Source: Paratinospora sagittata (lineage: Eukaryota; Streptophyta; Magnoliopsida; Ranunculales; Menispermaceae). Taken from it: 64,000 nucleotides of DNA. A program made the position numbers and the translations under genes. Below are positions 60,601 to 64,000 of the stretch, one piece after another. The stretch covers positions 5,168,194-5,232,193 of the forward strand of contig CM069598.1 in assembly GCA_035771175.1 (NCBI GenBank). The letters run 5' to 3'. The notes under the pieces are model-generated. The model made no database searches, was not told the origin of the DNA, and was given only the letters and a program-made list of their open reading frames with translations. Position 1 is the first letter of the stretch, and the number at the start of each line of letters is the position of its first letter.

Positions 60601-63598
60601 GAGACAAGTTGGCATATAGTTAAAGTACAATCATTTGAACCAACAAGTGGTTGACTCAAGGAAAGCGCGCTGAGACCCAAGGTTGTCCCTGTATAGAAGT
60701 TCCAGGGTTCGATTCTTAGAGGCGCCCTTGTAAGGAGAGGTCTACTATTCTACTCCTGCCTCGAACAAGGACTAGTCCCATACCCGAAGTGTGTGGGGAT
60801 TCCTCATGGGAAACAAAAAAAAAAATAAAAATAAAATAATAATAATCATTTGAAGAGCCATGTTTGATGTAATACATATGAAAAAAAGGGAAATAGTTGC
60901 AGCAATATAACAAAAATAAAATAGAAAGTTCAAAATTAGATAATTGGGAAAAAGAACGATAGAAATATGAGCATAAACCTATAATTAAAAGTTTCTTCCC
61001 TTAAAAAAACACTAGAATTAAAAAGTTATATCAATGTTTAGGCTATACTTATGTAGAAAAAAGAACCTTACACTTTTTATATTTACATTGACCCTATTAA
61101 ACTTTTTAAATATTTCTAAACAACCCACTGCTTGCCTCTTGTCCATGGCCAAGTTGATTTAGTTGCTAATGGCCTAGACGATGGACTAGTCATTACCTAG
61201 CTGTTGTCTTGATGGTGCTGATCTTTCCACGCTTTAGTTTCACTTTCACTATGCCCTTGCTTAGAGGAGCCATATGTCTTTTTATGCTTCATTTGCAATG
61301 AGTGCTAATGTCTATTGTAAATCTTTCTTAGCCTCACAATCTCTATAGATATCAATTGCTTTATTTATTCATGTCATTGTATATATTTGTGTGTTTGTTT
61401 CACGCACCATGGGACATTTCAGGTCTTTCCCTGTGTTTCCGCAACTTGTGGGCATTTTTATCATCCAAAATGTGTTGCAAAACTACTGCATCCTGATGAT
61501 GAATCTGAAGCAGAAAAACTTCAGAAAACGATTGTTGCTGGAGAATCATTTACTTGTCCTGCTCATAGATGCCACGTCTGCAAACAAAGTGAAAATACAA
61601 ACGTTGAAGACTTGCACTTTGCAATTTGTAGGCGTTGCCCAAAAGCTTATCATAGGGAATGCTTGCCTAGGTACCCTTTGACTGCTTTCATGTATCTCAT
61701 CTTGTGTTTATTTAATGGATGGGGAGGAGATTTGTCTGCTTAAACTTGTCTTCCATTGATTAGGGAAATTGCTTTTGAAGATTCGGAGGATGCAGATGCT
61801 ATAACAAGAGCTTGGGAAAACATATTGCCTAATGACCGTATTTTGATATATTGCTTGTAAGTTCTGTTACTTTTTCACACTTTTCTTATTTATTGTTGTT
61901 GCAAACTTTGCAGATTATTTATTAACAATTATTTGGACCAGGGAGCATGAGATAGATGCAGAACTTGGAACTCCAGTTAGAGACCATATTGTTTTTCCAG
62001 ATGATGAAAGAAGAAAAAGAACTTTAGGTCCACAAGTAAATAAAAGGACGATTATGGAGAGAAGGAAATCTTTTATTACTGAAAACTCTTCTCATGAGAC
62101 AATTGTTCCAAAGACAGTGAAACGAGTTGAAAATGATTTTGATGGAATAGAGGGCACAAGGAAGAGGCTGAAGTGTTTGTCCGGACAAGGCTTTGATTCT
62201 TCTGAGAAAATCAAAAGAAATGAATATTCTAGAAAGCCTCTCAAGGATAGCCTCAAATCTTCAATGCAATTGGAAAAGCCTAGCCAAATAGATGCAGACA
62301 GAGCATTAATGGGGGAGAACAAGTTCTTGCTCAAGGAACTAGAGCTATTTCAGTCTAACCAACGAAAAGTATCAACCAATAAATTTGAGAGAACCACCAA
62401 GAATGTTGCCGCCCAAAACAAAGAAAGTAGTCCGCTATCTCCGATAGATGCCGAAACTAGAAAGAAGTAAGACACTTGCCTCACTTGTATTTGTATTTCA
62501 CAATTTCAACATTCTTATGGAATGTAATTGGCATGATTCTTTAGTTTTGATTCAACCAGTGTTGTCAAGGCGTTAAGGTAATTCATAGGTGGCATCTAGG
62601 TGAAGAGGTGCCTAGGCATCACAAATAATATTTATTTATAGCCTACTAAAAAGACAATTAATTAGTTTTCACATACAAACCTTATATTTCATACATATTC
62701 CATAATATAAGCGTCAAATCTTAAGTAACAAAAAATTAACTTGGTTTTACACTCTTTGTTTGTGTGTCTACAAATTGAAAACCAGAACAAAAAAAGAAAA
62801 AGAAAAAAAAAAGACAACTCAACATATATGGAAAATATAACGATTTATATTTGCAAAAATATAACAAGAATAAGAAAGAAAATCAAAATTAGAAAAGAGG
62901 ATAAAAAAAAGATAACTTGCATTTAAGCTATACAATTACTTATGTAACAATATGAAAAATAATGAACCTTATTTTTTTTATATATTTACACTAATATCCC
63001 TTCAAACTTTTAAATTATTCAACAAGCCCTGCTGCCTGCCTTAATTTTGGTCTAGGTGATTTAGTTGTGGATGACCTAAGTGATGGACTAGTCGTTGCCT
63101 AGGCGTGGCCTTGAAAACACTGGATCCAAGTAGGGTTGATTGTTTTGGTCTTCATGCAATGAACAGTTTAACATGCTAGTTTATGTTCAAAGCTTACTTC
63201 TTGAGTTGCAGAACAGTGGAATAACTTTTGTAGAATTCTTGAGCTGCAGGATAGTAACTTTGATGGAGAAGAAAACATCTTCAATTACTTTGGAAGAAGT
63301 AATAACAAGTCATAAAGTGCCTTCTACCCATGCATACTCCTCTAAAAGTGTAATAGACAAGAATGTTACACTGGGGAAGGTGGATGCTTCTGTTGAGGTG
63401 CATCTAGTATCTGTTAAATTTCTGTTGCTTAAGAAATCATTTTTTGTAATACGTAATTGCTTGATATATATCTTTGCGTTCATTCTTCATTCACAGGCTG
63501 TTCGAGTAGCTTTACGAAAGTTGGATGATGGCTGCAGTGTTGAAGATGCTAAAGCTGTTTGTGGACCAGAGATTATAAACCAAATAATAAAATGGAGG
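48664..63598 (+). CDS. EDM2: EDM2-like PHD-finger protein, 5' part (11 coding exons; continues past the window)
   Basis: Visible coding exons: 48664-49073, 49280-49376 (or from 49277), 49457-49507, 49641-49816, 52691-52787, 54329-54421, 61423-61670, 61764-61856, 61942-62466, 63250-63397, 63497-63598; together 680 residues, no stop. The N-terminal region matches EDM2 ([38 protein letters not shown]). An acidic poly-Glu segment (about 215-231) precedes a Cys/His-rich array of PHD-type fingers (about 234-391): [55 protein letters not shown] and [15 protein letters not shown]. Then comes the [15 protein letters not shown] block and a Lys/Ser-rich linker. The methyltransferase-like domain would lie beyond 64000. 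Arabidopsis EDM2 is a nuclear reader that, with ASI1/IBM2 and AIPP1, promotes full-length transcripts of genes with intronic heterochromatin (RPP7, IBM1). An EDM2 paralogue is possible. Confidence 0.92.
49897..51950 (-). mobile_element. degenerate L1-type LINE in an EDM2 intron
   Basis: On the minus strand an endonuclease-like end ([24 protein letters not shown], near 51750-51930) is followed downstream by reverse-transcriptase fragments. The last is [12 protein letters not shown], with the catalytic FADD encoded at 49966-49977. Frames are broken by many shifts and stops. It starts about 80 bp after the exon ending at 49816. Confidence 0.75.
52788..54328. other. EDM2 intron without recognisable element
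   Basis: AT-rich sequence with a possible old LTR-like block around 53480-53780 (GAGGGAACTCAACCTCCC). Nothing can be assigned firmly. Confidence 0.35.
55350..57400 (+). mobile_element. degenerate L1-type LINE, sense orientation, in the 7-kb EDM2 intron
   Basis: In broken plus-strand frames one can read an endonuclease end ([11 protein letters not shown], near 55430-55470), the linker [14 protein letters not shown] (near 55580), VCLIPKN (near 56275) and the reverse-transcriptase motif [10 protein letters not shown], with FADD at 57271-57282. Stops and frameshifts are numerous. A stretch at about 56390-56640 looks unrelated and may be a later insertion. Confidence 0.75.
57401..58435. other. 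intron DNA between two retroelements
   Basis: Partly a palindromic-looking AGTACGCCACAAAGGTGC.../GTGTGCCACAAAGGTGG repeat (57465-57560), then AATTAATAAAAT-rich sequence at 58080-58440. GGCATTTGGTATGCGGGAAT near 57910 and GTGTTTGGTTGC near 58012 resemble MITE ends. No gene is supported. Confidence 0.4.
58436..59480 (-). mobile_element. 5'-truncated RTE-type LINE with an internal tandem duplication
   Basis: The minus strand encodes, in order, a mutated RT motif LFAHD (59429-59440, expected FADD), [45 protein letters not shown] and [19 protein letters not shown]. The C-terminal block [19 protein letters not shown] follows. That block occurs twice because a segment of about 211 bp is tandemly repeated (CTTCCTCCACTCTGCTTT at 58480 and 58691). 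These are hallmarks of plant RTE elements. Confidence 0.85.
60470..61215. mobile_element. degenerate DNA element copy 1 in an EDM2 intron, with a nested SINE
   Basis: Matches the 62558-63122 element at several places: CATATTCCATAATATAA.. near 60495, AAACTAAAAACCAGAA near 60575, and GATTTAGTTG...GATGGACTAGTC near 61155-61190. The SINE at 60640-60843 splits it. No coding capacity is seen. The ends are blurred. Confidence 0.6.
60640..60843 (+). mobile_element. tRNA-derived SINE with perfect 11-bp target duplication
   Basis: The body starts after AATCATTTGAA (60629-60639), and the same 11 bases recur at 60844-60854. A B-box GGTTCGATTC lies at 60706-60715, and the 3' end is an A-rich (AAAATAAT) tail from about 60809. 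The perfect target duplication points to a recent insertion. Confidence 0.85.
62558..63122. mobile_element. MITE-like DNA element copy 2 in an EDM2 intron
   Basis: Terminal inverted repeats AGTGTTGTCAAGGC... at the left and ...GCCTTGAAAACACT at the right. Sub-terminal copies of GCCTAGGC occur near both ends. About 565 bp, AT-rich, non-coding. A target duplication is not clear (GATTCAAC against GATCCAAG, about 8 bp and degenerate), which would fit a hAT-type MITE. Confidence 0.65.
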
Positions 63599-63676
63599 GT
63601 ATTTTCTCGTTTCAACCAATTCACTTTTGAAATTAGTCATTTATTATATCCGTGACCGTTGTAGTTAGAATCGTGA

Positions 63677-63864
63677 TAACCGACACGAAGTTGGTGTAGT
63701 TGGTAAAGATGTGACTTTGGAAACGTAAGGTTGTAGGTTCAACTCTTGCCACTGGGGATTAGTGGGTTAGGATTGGGCCTTATACCTCCCTGAGAGTGCG
63801 GTTTGGTGATGGAGTTGGTTATACAATTAACTACTAACCTTGTATCTTCTAAAAAAAAGCAGCC
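63677..63864 (+). mobile_element. tRNA-derived SINE with 10-bp target duplication
   Basis: Flanked by AGAATCGTGA at 63667-63676 and 63865-63874. An A-box-like TGGTGTAGTTGG lies near 63692-63703 and B-box GGTTCAACTC at 63736-63745; the tail is TCTTCTAAAAAAAAG. It lies in the intron after the last visible EDM2 exon. Confidence 0.85.
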
Positions 63865-63874
63865 AGAATCGTGA

Positions 63875-64000
63875 GCTGAATTGTATGATTCACTCCAAAA
63901 CAATTCAAATCTAATTCTTGAATCGCTATACCTATGAATCGTAAGTGAATCAGTTTGAATTGGTGGTGAATCATAAGTGAATCGGACTGAATCGTTGGCT
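63875..64000. repeat. degenerate GAATCG-rich repeat
   Basis: Repeated GAATC(G/A)TAAGTGAATC-like units continue to the window edge. Similar units occur at 47920-48000. Confidence 0.5.

Overview
This window is nuclear DNA of a flowering plant, most likely a eudicot. It is AT-rich, its genes are split by GT-AG introns, it carries a nuclear-type tRNA-Asn, and its proteins are plant families: a plant RhoGDI, an arabinogalactan protein, a four-CH-domain fimbrin, an ankyrin/BTB protein and an EDM2-like PHD protein. The species cannot be named from the sequence. There is no operon structure and no prokaryotic or organellar gene block.

Layout. 0-3.6 kb is intergenic with one tRNA-Asn(GUU). 4.07-6.69 kb (+) is a complete five-exon RhoGDI gene. 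6.38-14.14 kb is a tandem duplication of about 3.9 kb; each unit carries the last RhoGDI exon, its 3' flank and a solo LTR, so a spare, intact terminal exon lies at 10.60 kb. 16.41-17.21 kb (+) is an FLA7-type fasciclin-like arabinogalactan protein with a leader intron. 17.8-25.3 kb is repeat-rich and holds one unrecognised minus-strand ORF and a duplicated block with exon-like ends. 25.92-32.12 kb (+) is a complete 14-exon fimbrin. Convergent to it, 32.98-37.67 kb (-) is a complete five-exon ankyrin plus double-BTB protein; its first intron begins exactly at a small LTR retrotransposon. 38-46.5 kb is gene-poor and holds two large foldback (inverted-repeat) loci. From 48.66 kb to the window end (+) runs the 5' half of an EDM2-like gene (11 coding exons, 680 residues visible), with introns up to 7 kb filled by LINE, RTE, SINE and DNA-element remnants.

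How the genes relate. RhoGDI (ROP GTPase recycling), fimbrin (actin bundling) and FLA7 (cell-wall/plasma-membrane glycoprotein) all act in cell growth and polarity. They are separate transcription units and I see no evidence that they are co-regulated. The strongest structural signals are a terminal-exon duplication, two transposons whose target-site duplications include a splice donor, two long hairpin loci, and an EDM2-like gene loaded with intronic transposons. The last point is notable because Arabidopsis EDM2 itself controls RNA processing of genes with intronic transposons.
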